Below are positions 24,424-32,850 of a stretch of DNA of 42,402 nucleotides, piece after piece. The stretch's first letter is position 1, and every line of letters starts with the position of its first letter. Source of the DNA: Nocardia altamirensis NBRC 108246 (lineage in GTDB: Bacteria; Actinomycetota; Actinomycetes; Mycobacteriales; Mycobacteriaceae); assembly GCF_001612685.1 (NCBI RefSeq), contig NZ_BDAY01000099.1, forward strand, positions 1 to 42,402. The letters run 5' to 3'. Under the pieces are notes generated by a model that was not told the DNA's origin, searched no databases, and saw only the letters and a list, made by a program, of their open reading frames with translations. A program made the translations under genes and the position numbers.

Positions 24424-25674
24424 GTGACCACTCCTTCCACTTTGAACGGGAATTTCCCCAACGTCGTCGTCACTAGCCTGGCGGCGACCACGTCGATCGC
24501 GGGTGACGTCGATGCGACGTGGAAGGGACTCCTCAACGGCGAGAGCGGCATTGACGTTCTCGAGGATTCCTTCGTCGAGGAATACGACCTTCCGGTCCGC
24601 ATCGGCGGTCACCTGAAGGTTCGGCCCGAGACCCTGCTCACCCGAGTCGAGTGCCGGCGCATGGCCTACGTCGAGCAGCTCGCGACCGTGCTCGGTCGCG
24701 AAGTCTGGCGTAACGCGGGCAGCCCGGAAGTCGACCCGGAGCGGCTGGGTGTGGCCATCGGCACCGGTCTTGGTGGCGGCGACGCCCTCATCGACTCGGT
24801 GGACAAGCTGAAGAACGGTGGCTATCGCAAGATTTCGCCGTTGGCAGTGCAGATGGTCATGCCGAACGGTCCTTCGGCCGTTGTCGGCCTCGAACTGAAG
24901 GCCAGGGCAGGAGTGGTCACTCCGGTCTCGGCATGCTCGTCGGGCTCCGAGGCCATCGCCAACGCATGGCGCATGATCGTCATGGGCGACGCCGACATCG
25001 TCGTCACCGGTGGAGTCGAGGGTTACATCGACTCGGTGCCGATCGCGGCGTTCAGCATGATGCGTGCCATGAGCACCCGCAACGACGACCCGAAGGGTGC
25101 CTCGCGTCCGTTCGACAAGGACCGCGACGGTTTCGTCTTCGGTGAGGCGGGTGCGCTGATGGTCATCGAGACCGAGGAGCACGCCAAGGCACGTGGAGCC
25201 ACCATCCACGCCCGCCTGCTCGGTGCCGGCATCACCTCGGACGGCTTCCACCTCGTTGCGCCTGCACCCGACGGTGTCGGTGCGGCACGGGCGATGACCA
25301 GGGCGATGCAAACCGCGGGTCTGACCGCCAAGGACATCACCCACGTCAACGCGCACGCGACCGCGACGCCGATCGGTGACACCGCCGAGGCGAACGCGAT
25401 CACCCTCGCGGTGGGCAAGCACGCCTCGGTGTACGCACCGAAATCCGCACTGGGCCACTCGATCGGCGCTGTCGGCGCCCTCGAGTCCGTGCTCACCGTG
25501 CTCAGCATCAGGGACGGCATCGTCCCGCCGACGCTGAACCTGGAGAACCAGGATCCGGCCATCGATCTGGATGTGGTTCACGGCGAGGCTCGCCGCCAGG
25601 AAATCGAGTACGCGATCAACAACTCCTTCGGTTTCGGTGGGCACAACGTCGCGCTCGCCTTCGGTCGGGCATAA
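24424..25674 (+). CDS. kasA: Beta-ketoacyl-ACP synthase KasA
   Basis: This 416-aa condensing enzyme of FAS-II has the same length as M. tuberculosis KasA. The catalytic triad and lysine align: C171 (VSACSSGSEA), H311 (HVNAHATATP), H345 (ALGHSIGAVGA) and K340 (YAPKSALG). Residue 312 is Ala instead of the usual Gly of NAHGTATP. The GTG at 24424, ten bases after acpM, is the start. KasB, normally next, is missing: the stop is followed by a terminator-like hairpin and then accD6. This single KAS must then cover the extension steps, or a kasB lies elsewhere. Confidence 0.95.
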   Translation: MTTPSTLNGNFPNVVVTSLAATTSIAGDVDATWKGLLNGESGIDVLEDSFVEEYDLPVRIGGHLKVRPETLLTRVECRRMAYVEQLATVLGREVWRNAGSPEVDPERLGVAIGTGLGGGDALIDSVDKLKNGGYRKISPLAVQMVMPNGPSAVVGLELKARAGVVTPVSACSSGSEAIANAWRMIVMGDADIVVTGGVEGYIDSVPIAAFSMMRAMSTRNDDPKGASRPFDKDRDGFVFGEAGALMVIETEEHAKARGATIHARLLGAGITSDGFHLVAPAPDGVGAARAMTRAMQTAGLTAKDITHVNAHATATPIGDTAEANAITLAVGKHASVYAPKSALGHSIGAVGALESVLTVLSIRDGIVPPTLNLENQDPAIDLDVVHGEARRQEIEYAINNSFGFGGHNVALAFGRA

Positions 25675-25702
25675 CCGCTCCGACCAAGACTGCTCAACGA
25701 TC

Positions 25703-25737
25703 CGGCGGGGTCGGCCACTTGTGGTCCGATCCCGCCG
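25703..25737 (+). terminator. Terminator-like hairpin between kasA and accD6
   Basis: CGGCGGGGTCGG (25703-25714) pairs with 25726-25737 (12 bp, one G-U), and CCAC/GTGG pairs again inside the loop. TTTCGATTT follows. It stands 29 bases after the kasA stop, so accD6 may depend on read-through or on its own promoter. Confidence 0.6.
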
Positions 25738-25791
25738 TTTCGATTTACGGCAGCCGCGGTTGCGGCGAACCCATAGCGAGGAGAGAGCGCG

Positions 25792-27225
25792 ATGACAATC
25801 ATGGCTCCCGCGTCCTATCAAGAGACGGCGACCGATCCGCGTGATCCGCTCGGTCGACTACAGCGATTCTTCGATCCCGGCACGGTTCTTCCCCTGCATC
25901 CCCGCGACAAGTCCGGTGTGCTCGCCGCGATCGGTGAGGTCGACGGTGTCCGCACCGTTGCCTACTGCTCCGACGCCACCGTGATGGGTGGCGCGATGGG
26001 TGTCGAGGGCTGCAGGCATATCGTCGACGCGATCGACACCGCGATCGACTCCGGCATTCCCGTTGTCGGCATCTGGCATTCGGGTGGCGCTCGCCTTGCC
26101 GAGGGTGTCGAGGCGTTGCACGCGGTCGGCCTGGTCTTCGAGGCGATGGTCCGCGCGTCCGGCCTGGTCCCGCAGATCTCCGTGGTTGTCGGCTTCGCCG
26201 CCGGTGGCGCCGCCTACGGGCCTGCGCTCACCGACATCGTGATCATGGCCCCCGAGGGCAGGATCTTCGTCACCGGCCCCGACGTCGTGCGCAGCGTGAC
26301 CGGCGAGCAGGTCGACATGGCCACCCTCGGTGGACCGCAGACGCACGGCAAGAAGTCCGGCGTCACCCACATCGTCGCCGATGACGAGGCCGACGCGATG
26401 CATCGCGCGCGGCGCCTGGTGTCGATGTTCGCCGAGCAGGGCGAGTTCGATCTGGTCGCGGCCGCGCACGGCGACGTCGACCTCAAGGCGATGCTGCCGG
26501 AATCGGCCAAGCGCGCCTACGACGTGAAGCCGATCATCCACGAGCTGCTCGACAATGTGGACGGCGAGAGCTCGTTCGAGGAGCTGCAGGGCGGCTACGC
26601 GCGCAGCATCGTCACCGGCCTCGGTCGGCTCGGTGGACGCACCGTCGGCGTGCTCGCCAACAACCCGATCCGCCTCGGTGGCTGCCTCAACTCCGAAAGT
26701 GCCGAGAAGGCAGCGCGTTTCGTGCGGTTGTGCAACTCGTTCGGCATCCCGATCATCGTGGTCACCGACGTGCCCGGGTATTTGCCCGGTGTCAGCCAGG
26801 AGTGGGAGGGCGTCGTGCGCCGTGGCGCCAAGCTGCTGCACGCGTTCGCCGAGGCGCGAGTGCCGCGGGTGACGCTGGTGACTCGCAAGATCTATGGTGG
26901 CGCTTACATCGCGATGAACGCCCGCTCGCTCGGTGCGACCGCGGTGTACGCCTGGCCGGGGTCCGAGGTCGCGGTGATGGGCGCCAAGGCCGCGGTCGGC
27001 ATCCTGCACAAGAAGGCACTTGCCGCTGCGCCCGAGGAAGAGCGAGAAGCGCTGCACGAGCGGCTCACCGCCGAGCACGAGCGCATCGCGGGCGGTGTCG
27101 AGCGTGCCGTCGCGATCGGCGTGGTCGACGAGGTGATCGACCCGGCGAAGACGCGGAGCATCATCGCCGCCGCGCTGGCGTCCGCCCCCGCGCGGGCCAG
27201 CCATTTGAAGAACATCCCGCTCTGA
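25792..27225 (+). CDS. accD6: Acyl-CoA carboxylase beta (carboxyltransferase) subunit AccD6
   Basis: This 477-aa carboxyltransferase transfers carboxyl from biotin to acetyl-CoA, giving malonyl-CoA for FAS-II; it needs an alpha subunit such as AccA3 encoded elsewhere. It has two crotonase-fold halves with oxyanion-hole glycines: GFAAGGAAYGPALTD in the N half, and VTRKIYGGAYIAMNAR in the C half. VVTDVPGYLPGVSQE is typical of the family. GAGGAGAG lies before the ATG at 25792. It is the last gene of the FAS-II block, closed by a strong hairpin. Confidence 0.95.
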   Translation: MTIMAPASYQETATDPRDPLGRLQRFFDPGTVLPLHPRDKSGVLAAIGEVDGVRTVAYCSDATVMGGAMGVEGCRHIVDAIDTAIDSGIPVVGIWHSGGARLAEGVEALHAVGLVFEAMVRASGLVPQISVVVGFAAGGAAYGPALTDIVIMAPEGRIFVTGPDVVRSVTGEQVDMATLGGPQTHGKKSGVTHIVADDEADAMHRARRLVSMFAEQGEFDLVAAAHGDVDLKAMLPESAKRAYDVKPIIHELLDNVDGESSFEELQGGYARSIVTGLGRLGGRTVGVLANNPIRLGGCLNSESAEKAARFVRLCNSFGIPIIVVTDVPGYLPGVSQEWEGVVRRGAKLLHAFAEARVPRVTLVTRKIYGGAYIAMNARSLGATAVYAWPGSEVAVMGAKAAVGILHKKALAAAPEEEREALHERLTAEHERIAGGVERAVAIGVVDEVIDPAKTRSIIAAALASAPARASHLKNIPL

Positions 27226-27235
27226 GCTGAGCGGC

Positions 27236-27269
27236 ACAGTAGGCCCCGGGACTTCCCGGGGCCTACTGT
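27236..27269 (+). terminator. Strong hairpin terminator after accD6
   Basis: Fifteen perfect base pairs (27236-27250 with 27255-27269) surround a 4-nt ACTT loop, 11 bases after the accD6 stop. The GC core GGCCCCGGG is very stable. The T-tract is weak (CGTTGT), as usual in high-GC actinobacteria. Confidence 0.85.
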
Positions 27270-27380
27270 CGTTGTGGGGCAAGTGGTTCCGTCGCGCGGC
27301 CGCGGCGATATATCTTTTGCGTTTTCGCGCGGCAACACCGGCGACACAGGTGCGATACCGGGGATTCGTACGGTGCGCGG

Positions 27381-28781
27381 ATGACCGCGACGATCGACCC
27401 CGCTGCCGCACCGCCGACCGAGGGCGTCCGGACACCACCCTGGTACCGCTCGCTGTTCGTGCAGCTCATGGTCGCGATCGTGGCGGGCATCGTGGTCGGT
27501 GCGCTGTGGCCGAGCCTCGGGGCCGATCTGAAGCCACTCGCCGACGGGTTCATCAAGCTGATCAAGATGGTGATCGCACCGATCATCTTCTGCACCGTGG
27601 TGCTCGGCATCGCCCATGTCGGGGACATGAAGGCGGTGGGCAGGATCGGCGTGAAGGCGCTGATCTACTTCGAGGTCGTCACCACCTTCGCACTGGTCTT
27701 CGGGTTGGTGGTCGGCAATCTGGTGAAACCGGGTGCCGGCTTCGCGATCGACCCGCAGACGCTGGCGACGGGCGCGGCGAAGATCGCACAGAAGACCAAC
27801 AACGGCGAACTGCCCCATGCCGTCGACTTCTTGCTGAATATCATTCCGGCCTCGGTGGTTTCGGCGTTCGCCGAGAATGCACTGCTGCAGGTGCTGTTCT
27901 TCGCGGTGCTGTTCGGGTTGGCGCTGGCCAAGTTCAGGGAGAGCAGGGGAACGGTGGCCGGCGAGGCGGGGCGGGCAGGCCCTGCGCTCATCCTCGATGG
28001 CGTCGACTACCTCGGCCAGATCTTCTTCACCCTCATCGGCTGGATCATGCGGCTTGCGCCGCTCGGCGCGTTCGGGGCGATGGCCTACATCGTCGGTCAA
28101 TACGGGCTTTCCTCGCTCGGCAACTACGGCAAGCTCATCGCCTGCTGTTACGGTGCGGCACTGCTGTTTCTGCTGATCCTCGCGGTGCTGGCGCGGGTGT
28201 TCGCCGGGGTCAACCTGTGGAAGTTCGTGCGGTACATCAAGGACGAGCTGTTTCTCGCCCTCGGCACCGCGTCGACGGAGGTGGTGCTGCCGCGCATCAT
28301 GATCAAGCTGACCGAGGCAGGTTGCTCCAGGGCGACCACCGGACTCGTTGTGCCGACCGGGTATTCGTTCAACCTGGACGGTGCGACGCTGTATCTGTCG
28401 ATCTGCGTGCTGTTTCTGGCTCAGGCGCTCGGCGTCGACCTGAGCCTCGGTGAGCAGATCACTGCGGTCGGTGTGCTGATGCTCACCTCGAAAGGCATGG
28501 CAGGCGTGCCGGGGTCGTCGTTCCTCGCGCTGTCGGCCACCATCGGCGCGATCGGGCACGGCTCGATCCCGGTGGCCGCGGTGGCACTACTGCTCGGCGC
28601 CGACCGGATCATGGATTCGATGCGGGTGACGGTGAATCTGCTCGGAAACTGCGTGGCCACCTTTGTCGTCGCTCGCTGGGAAGGTCAGTTGGACGTCGAC
28701 CGGATGCGCAAGGTCCTCGATGGTGTGGCGATCCCGCCGCTGGACGAGGCCAGTGCTGCCATGGACAAGGTGACCTCGTGA
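27381..28781 (+). CDS. Dicarboxylate/amino-acid:cation symporter (DctA/GltP family)
   Basis: This 466-aa inner-membrane transporter has about eight membrane spans plus two re-entrant hairpins. Family motifs are ALGTASTEVVLPRIM (serine/threonine-rich hairpin 1), VPTGYSFNLDGATLY (TM7) and TSKGMAGVPGSSFLAL (hairpin 2). These point to sodium- or proton-driven uptake of C4-dicarboxylates or acidic amino acids; the motifs lean to DctA, but substrate cannot be fixed by eye. The gene stands alone after the accD6 terminator. The HxlR gene follows after 26 bases. Confidence 0.9.
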   Translation: MTATIDPAAAPPTEGVRTPPWYRSLFVQLMVAIVAGIVVGALWPSLGADLKPLADGFIKLIKMVIAPIIFCTVVLGIAHVGDMKAVGRIGVKALIYFEVVTTFALVFGLVVGNLVKPGAGFAIDPQTLATGAAKIAQKTNNGELPHAVDFLLNIIPASVVSAFAENALLQVLFFAVLFGLALAKFRESRGTVAGEAGRAGPALILDGVDYLGQIFFTLIGWIMRLAPLGAFGAMAYIVGQYGLSSLGNYGKLIACCYGAALLFLLILAVLARVFAGVNLWKFVRYIKDELFLALGTASTEVVLPRIMIKLTEAGCSRATTGLVVPTGYSFNLDGATLYLSICVLFLAQALGVDLSLGEQITAVGVLMLTSKGMAGVPGSSFLALSATIGAIGHGSIPVAAVALLLGADRIMDSMRVTVNLLGNCVATFVVARWEGQLDVDRMRKVLDGVAIPPLDEASAAMDKVTS

Positions 28782-28807
28782 GCAGGCTGTGTCGGTAACA
28801 TCGATAG

Positions 28808-29299
28808 GTGCGTTATGAAGAGCTCGCAGACGTGCCGTGCTCGATCACGCGCCCGCTCGTGATCTTCGGCGACCGCTGGACCCTGCTGATCCTGAAGTTC
28901 GCGTTCGCGGGCGTGCGCCGCTTCAACGCGTTTCAGACCGCGCTCGGCATCTCCCGCAGCAGGCTGCACGACCGGCTCGATCGACTGATCGAGCACGGGA
29001 TCCTGGTCAAGCAGAAGGCCGCGGTCGGCGCGCACGAGGAGTACCGGCTCACTCAGAAGGGCCACGACATCTACCCGATCCTGATGGCCATCCGGGAGTG
29101 GGGCGATACCTACATGGCGCCGGACGGCCCGCCCGTGCACTACCGGCACGAGGGCTGCACGGGCGAGGCGCACACGAAACTCGAATGTGACGGGTGCGGC
29201 AGCGAACTCACCGCACGGGACGTGCTTGCGGCCCCGGGGCCGGGCATGCTCGGTGCGGCGGCGGTACCGGATCAGTCGGTGAACCAGGTCGCCACCTGA
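28808..29299 (+). CDS. HxlR-family transcriptional regulator
   Basis: This 163-aa winged-helix protein has the HxlR landmarks: C11 near the start (DVPCSITRPL), FGDRWTLLILKFAFAGVRRFNAFQ, the recognition part ISRSRLHDRLDRLIEHGIL and the wing EEYRLTQKGHDIYPIL. A C-terminal HEGCTGEAHT...ECDGCGSEL adds Cys pairs that could bind a metal or sense oxidation. The GTG start at 28808 is used. The 3' end overlaps the convergent nitroreductase gene by 28 bases; HxlR proteins often regulate neighbouring reductases. Confidence 0.85.
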   Translation: MRYEELADVPCSITRPLVIFGDRWTLLILKFAFAGVRRFNAFQTALGISRSRLHDRLDRLIEHGILVKQKAAVGAHEEYRLTQKGHDIYPILMAIREWGDTYMAPDGPPVHYRHEGCTGEAHTKLECDGCGSELTARDVLAAPGPGMLGAAAVPDQSVNQVAT

Positions 29300-29967
29300 T
29301 CGAGATCCGCGCGCGTGGTGCGGAATCCGTTGACCGGGTGCGCGGTGTCGGGGTAGCCGAAGGAGATTCCGGCGACCACCCGGCGATGCTCGGGAATATC
29401 GAAGTAGGAGTGCAGAAACGGCGCGAACGACGCCAGTGCGGCCTGTGCCGCCGCTCCGAGGCCGAGACTCTGTGCGCCGAGGAGGAAATTGCCGATGTAG
29501 AGGCCGCAGTCGACGGCGCCGTAGACGCCGAGGTCGGCCTCCGTGGTCACGATCGCCACGTGCGGTGCGTCGAACAGTTCGAAGTTGCGGACCGTTTGGC
29601 GCATCGACTGCGCGTAGTCGCCTTTCGCGATGCCGACGCTGTCGTACAGCTGAAAGCCGCACTCGCGCCTGCGTTCCCGGTACACGCCCGCATACTGCGC
29701 CGGGAACGCGAAATCCGGCGCGGGCGCGGTGGTTTGGACGTGGGCGAGCAGTTCGGTGCGGAACCGATCGGTGGCCGCGCCCTCGGTGATCACGACCTGC
29801 CACGGCTGGGTGTTGCACCAGGAGGCGGAGCGCTGGGCCAGCCGCAGCACCGACTCGATGACGTCCCTCGGCACCTGGTCGGCCCGGAACTGCCGACACG
29901 TCCAGCGCTCGTCGAGTATCCGGGCCAGGGTCGTGTACTGCTCGGTGTGTACGTCGGCTGTGGTCAT
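29272..29967 (-). CDS. Nitroreductase-family flavoprotein
   Basis: This 231-aa protein has the FMN-binding nitroreductase fold: ERWTCRQFRADQVPRDVIESVLRLAQRS (split here for length), SWCNTQPWQVVIT, YGAVDCGLYIGNFLLGAQSLGLG and a C-terminal VVAGISFGYPDTAHPVN. It probably reduces nitro compounds or quinones with NAD(P)H. The ATG at 29967 has GGGAG six bases upstream. It converges on and overlaps the HxlR gene, and diverges from the methyltransferase gene. Confidence 0.85.
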   Translation of the reverse strand: MTTADVHTEQYTTLARILDERWTCRQFRADQVPRDVIESVLRLAQRSASWCNTQPWQVVITEGAATDRFRTELLAHVQTTAPAPDFAFPAQYAGVYRERRRECGFQLYDSVGIAKGDYAQSMRQTVRNFELFDAPHVAIVTTEADLGVYGAVDCGLYIGNFLLGAQSLGLGAAAQAALASFAPFLHSYFDIPEHRRVVAGISFGYPDTAHPVNGFRTTRADLDQVATWFTD

Positions 29968-30106
29968 ACCGGCTCCCAGCTTGGTTCCATTATGAGACTG
30001 AACGCTAGCAGCCGTCGGCGCGATGCGAAACGGTTGTCTTTCGGTCGCCGTCGGGTTGCGCTGCATTGTCGGGAATACTGCGCGCCGACAGGGCAGAATC
30101 CGATCC

Positions 30107-31855
30107 ATGGCTTCCGCAGCCCCCGCCGCGCGGGATCGCAAACGGCACGGCAGGCACTACACGCCGCCCGCGCTGGCGCGCTTCCTGGCCGGACGGCTGC
30201 TCGCGCAGGTGCCGCGGCCGGATTCCGGGGTGTTGCGGGTGCTCGATCCGGCGTGCGGCGACGGCGAGCTGCTGTTCGCGTTGCGGACCGAAGCGGCGGC
30301 GGTGCTGCCCGGAGTGCGGGTCGCGCTGACCGGGTACGACCTGGACGCCACGGCGCTGGCCGTTGCGCGGGCGCGGGACGAAGCGGCGGGGATCGGGGCC
30401 GACTGGCATGTCGGCGACTTCCTCACCGTCGCAGCGGAACTCGGGGCGGCGTCGTTCGACGCGGTGATCACCAACCCGCCGTATGTGCGCACTCAGCAGC
30501 TGGGCGGGGTGACCGCGCAGCTGCTCAGCAAGCAGTTCGGGTTGCGTGGGCGGATCGACCTGACGCATCCGTTCGTCGCGACGCTGCCTCGATTACTCGC
30601 TACCGGCGGGGTGCTCGGATTGTTATGCGCCAACCGCTTTCTCACGACGAAGGCGGGGGCGAATATCCGGCGGCTGTTACTCGCCGAGCTGGTGCCGGTC
30701 GAACTGTACGACCTGGGCGACACCAAGTTGTTCGAGGCCGCAGTGCTGCCCGCGATCACCATCGCGCGACGCGGCGGAGGAGTGGACAACTGCCGCTATG
30801 TCTCCGCCTATGAGACCGCGGGGGACGAGATCGCCGAGGAGACCGACCTTTTCGCGGCGCTGCTCGGCGAGCACGGTGGCGTGGTCCTGCACAACGGGCG
30901 GACATTCGCGATCGAAGTCGGCACGCTGGTGACGAGTACTGCCGGGCGGTCGCTCGAAATCGGGGTCGTGGCGACGGATCTTGCTGGGCAACGGCGCGCG
31001 ACGAATCGGCGTCGCGCGCGGGAACCGGAAACCGTGTGGCGGATGTCGCATGCCGGGGTCGATCGCTGGCTGGCCGAGATCGGTGCGGCGACCTGGCGGA
31101 CGTTCGGTGAGGTCGCTCGAATCCGGGTGGGCATCAAGACCACTGCCGATCGGGTGTTCATTTCGGACCGGTGGTGCGATGTCGAGCCCGCGCCGGAACC
31201 GGAGTTGCTGCTGGACCTGATCACCCACCACGATCTGGAGCCGTGGCGGATCACCCGGTCGCGCGACGTGCGCGTGCTGTACCCCTACGATCGCACTCAG
31301 TCGCAGCGCACGCCGATCGACCTGCACGAATACCCCGGCGCCGCCGAATATCTGCGTGCCAACAAAGACACGCTGGCCGCTAGGAGCTACGTCGGCGCGA
31401 GCGGCCGCGAATGGTTCGAGATCTGGGTGCCGCAGCGTCCGCAGCTGTGGCAGGAGCCGAAGCTGGTGTTCCCCGACATCAGTGACCGCCCGCGCTTCGC
31501 GCTCGATCGGTCGGGCGCGGTGGTGAACGGCGACTGCTACTGGATCGCGGTGCCCGAGCTGGCCGAGCTGCCCGCCGACGCGGAACGGCTCGCGTATCTG
31601 CTGATGGGCGTGGCGAATTCGGCTCTCGGCCTGCGGTTCTACGATGCGGTGTGCGGTAATCGGCTGTACTCGGGCCGACGTCGGTGGATCACCCAGTACG
31701 TGTCCCGACTACCGCTGCCCGATCCGGGATCGACGGCGGCGCGCGCGATCATCGAGCTCGCGCGGGAGTTCGTCGACGGCCGGGCGTCGGGGGTGTCGGC
31801 TTCGGTCGAATTGGATGAGCGGGTGGCGGCGGCGTTCGGAGTGTGCGGCGGCTAG
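30107..31855 (+). CDS. N6-adenine DNA methyltransferase, Eco57I/TaqI-like, no nuclease partner
   Basis: This 582-aa protein has the N-terminal GRHYTPPALARFL, SAM-binding motif I VLDPACGDG (46-53) and catalytic motif IV ITNPPYV (NPPY 123-126), so it methylates adenine N6. The C-terminal half (FGEVARIRVGIKTTADRVF, then RRWITQYVSRLPLPDP near the end) resembles TaqI-type target-recognition domains. I see no nuclease motif in it and no restriction gene beside it, so it is probably a solitary methyltransferase or a silent remnant of a restriction system. It starts at ATG 30107 without a strong ribosome site; its end overlaps the convergent TetR gene by 4 bases. Confidence 0.85.
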   Translation: MASAAPAARDRKRHGRHYTPPALARFLAGRLLAQVPRPDSGVLRVLDPACGDGELLFALRTEAAAVLPGVRVALTGYDLDATALAVARARDEAAGIGADWHVGDFLTVAAELGAASFDAVITNPPYVRTQQLGGVTAQLLSKQFGLRGRIDLTHPFVATLPRLLATGGVLGLLCANRFLTTKAGANIRRLLLAELVPVELYDLGDTKLFEAAVLPAITIARRGGGVDNCRYVSAYETAGDEIAEETDLFAALLGEHGGVVLHNGRTFAIEVGTLVTSTAGRSLEIGVVATDLAGQRRATNRRRAREPETVWRMSHAGVDRWLAEIGAATWRTFGEVARIRVGIKTTADRVFISDRWCDVEPAPEPELLLDLITHHDLEPWRITRSRDVRVLYPYDRTQSQRTPIDLHEYPGAAEYLRANKDTLAARSYVGASGREWFEIWVPQRPQLWQEPKLVFPDISDRPRFALDRSGAVVNGDCYWIAVPELAELPADAERLAYLLMGVANSALGLRFYDAVCGNRLYSGRRRWITQYVSRLPLPDPGSTAARAIIELAREFVDGRASGVSASVELDERVAAAFGVCGG

Positions 31856-32478
31856 TAGACCTTGACGTGTACGCCGACCATGGGGAGCAGCGTGCGGCGG
31901 GCGAACTCGCGGGCCGAGTCGCGGTCGCTGACCGGGATCAGGCCGTCGGGGGTGAGGGCAAGGGAGAGGGCGAGGCGGGCCATGATCTCGGCGACCAGGT
32001 CGGCGTCGAAGTCGTGGGTGACCTCGGTAGCGCGGAGTTCGCGTAACTTCTCGGCCAGGTAGCCGCGGCCGACGGCGACGATCGGGCCCGCGTCGGTCGT
32101 CAGCTTCGGCAGGATCAGATCGGGTTCGGTGCGGAGCAGGCGACGAAGCAGCTCGTTGTTCGCGATGGCGGTGATGAAGGCGACGAAGATCTCCACCAGC
32201 TGATCCTCGGTGCCGGAGACCGCCTGCACCTGCTTGTCGATCATCGCGACGAAGCGCTGCGCTTCCCGCACACTCACCGCCTCGACCAGCTCGTTCTTCG
32301 ATTCGAAGCGGCGATACAGGGTGGCGGGGCTGATGCCGGCACGGCGGGCGATCTCGCCCATGCTTGTCCGCTTGATGCCGAAGTCCAAGAAGGCCGAGAG
32401 CGCGCTTTCCAGGAGCTTCTCGCCGTCGGCGATGGGCTTGTCCAGGATGCGTTGCAGCATGGATGGGACGGTTGGCAT
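31852..32478 (-). CDS. TetR/AcrR-family transcriptional regulator
   Basis: This 208-aa protein has the DNA-binding helices LLESALSAFLDFGIKRTSMGEIARRAGISPATLYRRFESK (split: FLDFGIKRTSMGEIARRAG; ISPATLYRRFESK). GGAG precedes the ATG at 32478. It diverges from a degraded short-chain dehydrogenase fragment (32542-32739), the kind of gene such regulators often control, so its original target may have been lost. The ligand is unknown. Confidence 0.88.
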   Translation of the reverse strand: MPTVPSMLQRILDKPIADGEKLLESALSAFLDFGIKRTSMGEIARRAGISPATLYRRFESKNELVEAVSVREAQRFVAMIDKQVQAVSGTEDQLVEIFVAFITAIANNELLRRLLRTEPDLILPKLTTDAGPIVAVGRGYLAEKLRELRATEVTHDFDADLVAEIMARLALSLALTPDGLIPVSDRDSAREFARRTLLPMVGVHVKVY

Positions 32479-32541
32479 CTAATCTCCAGTCGATTCGCGC
32501 GGACGCCGGGCGTACGGGTTGCGTCGCGACGGTGCGGGTGA

Positions 32542-32739
32542 TGGCCCTTCATTATTTCATCGGTGCTGGTCGGCGCGGCCGAGGATCGCCCGATTAGCGC
32601 GGCCGCGACCATTCTGCGCGGGGTCGAACGCGGGCACGCGAAGGTGCTCGTCGGACTGGACGCCCTTCTTGTGGAGCTGGTCACAAGAATTGCCGGGTCC
32701 TCGCACGAACGGCTGCTGGACATGGTATTTCGTTCCTGA
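32542..32739 (+). pseudogene. C-terminal remnant of a short-chain dehydrogenase
   Basis: One frame reads about 65 residues ending at a TGA at 32737-32739. AATILRGVERGHAKVLVGLD followed by ALLVELVTRIAGSSHERLL resembles the last segment of SDR-family oxidoreductases, which often end with a basic helix and LVG-D motif. A stop lies directly upstream (32539-32541), and no Rossmann-fold part exists, so most of the gene is deleted. It stands divergent to the TetR gene. The assignment rests on pattern memory alone. The remaining parts of 32479-32850 show no other gene. Confidence 0.5.
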
Positions 32740-32850
32740 CCGTACGGTCGGCGTACGGCTGACCGGTGCGGAATGGATGATTGAAATGTTAACTGGTCGA
32801 ACACTTCTCACTATTGTGAACGACCGGATGCGATCGGTCGGGTGCGATTG

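Noticed and set aside
25858..28559. Long antisense frames (526 and 551 codons) over accD6 and the transporter
   Set aside because: Low-complexity, Arg/His/Gly-rich products with no domain; the plus-strand genes are clear.
29194..30813. 539-codon frame across nitroreductase and methyltransferase genes
   Set aside because: Shadow of two genes on different strands; no similarity of its own.
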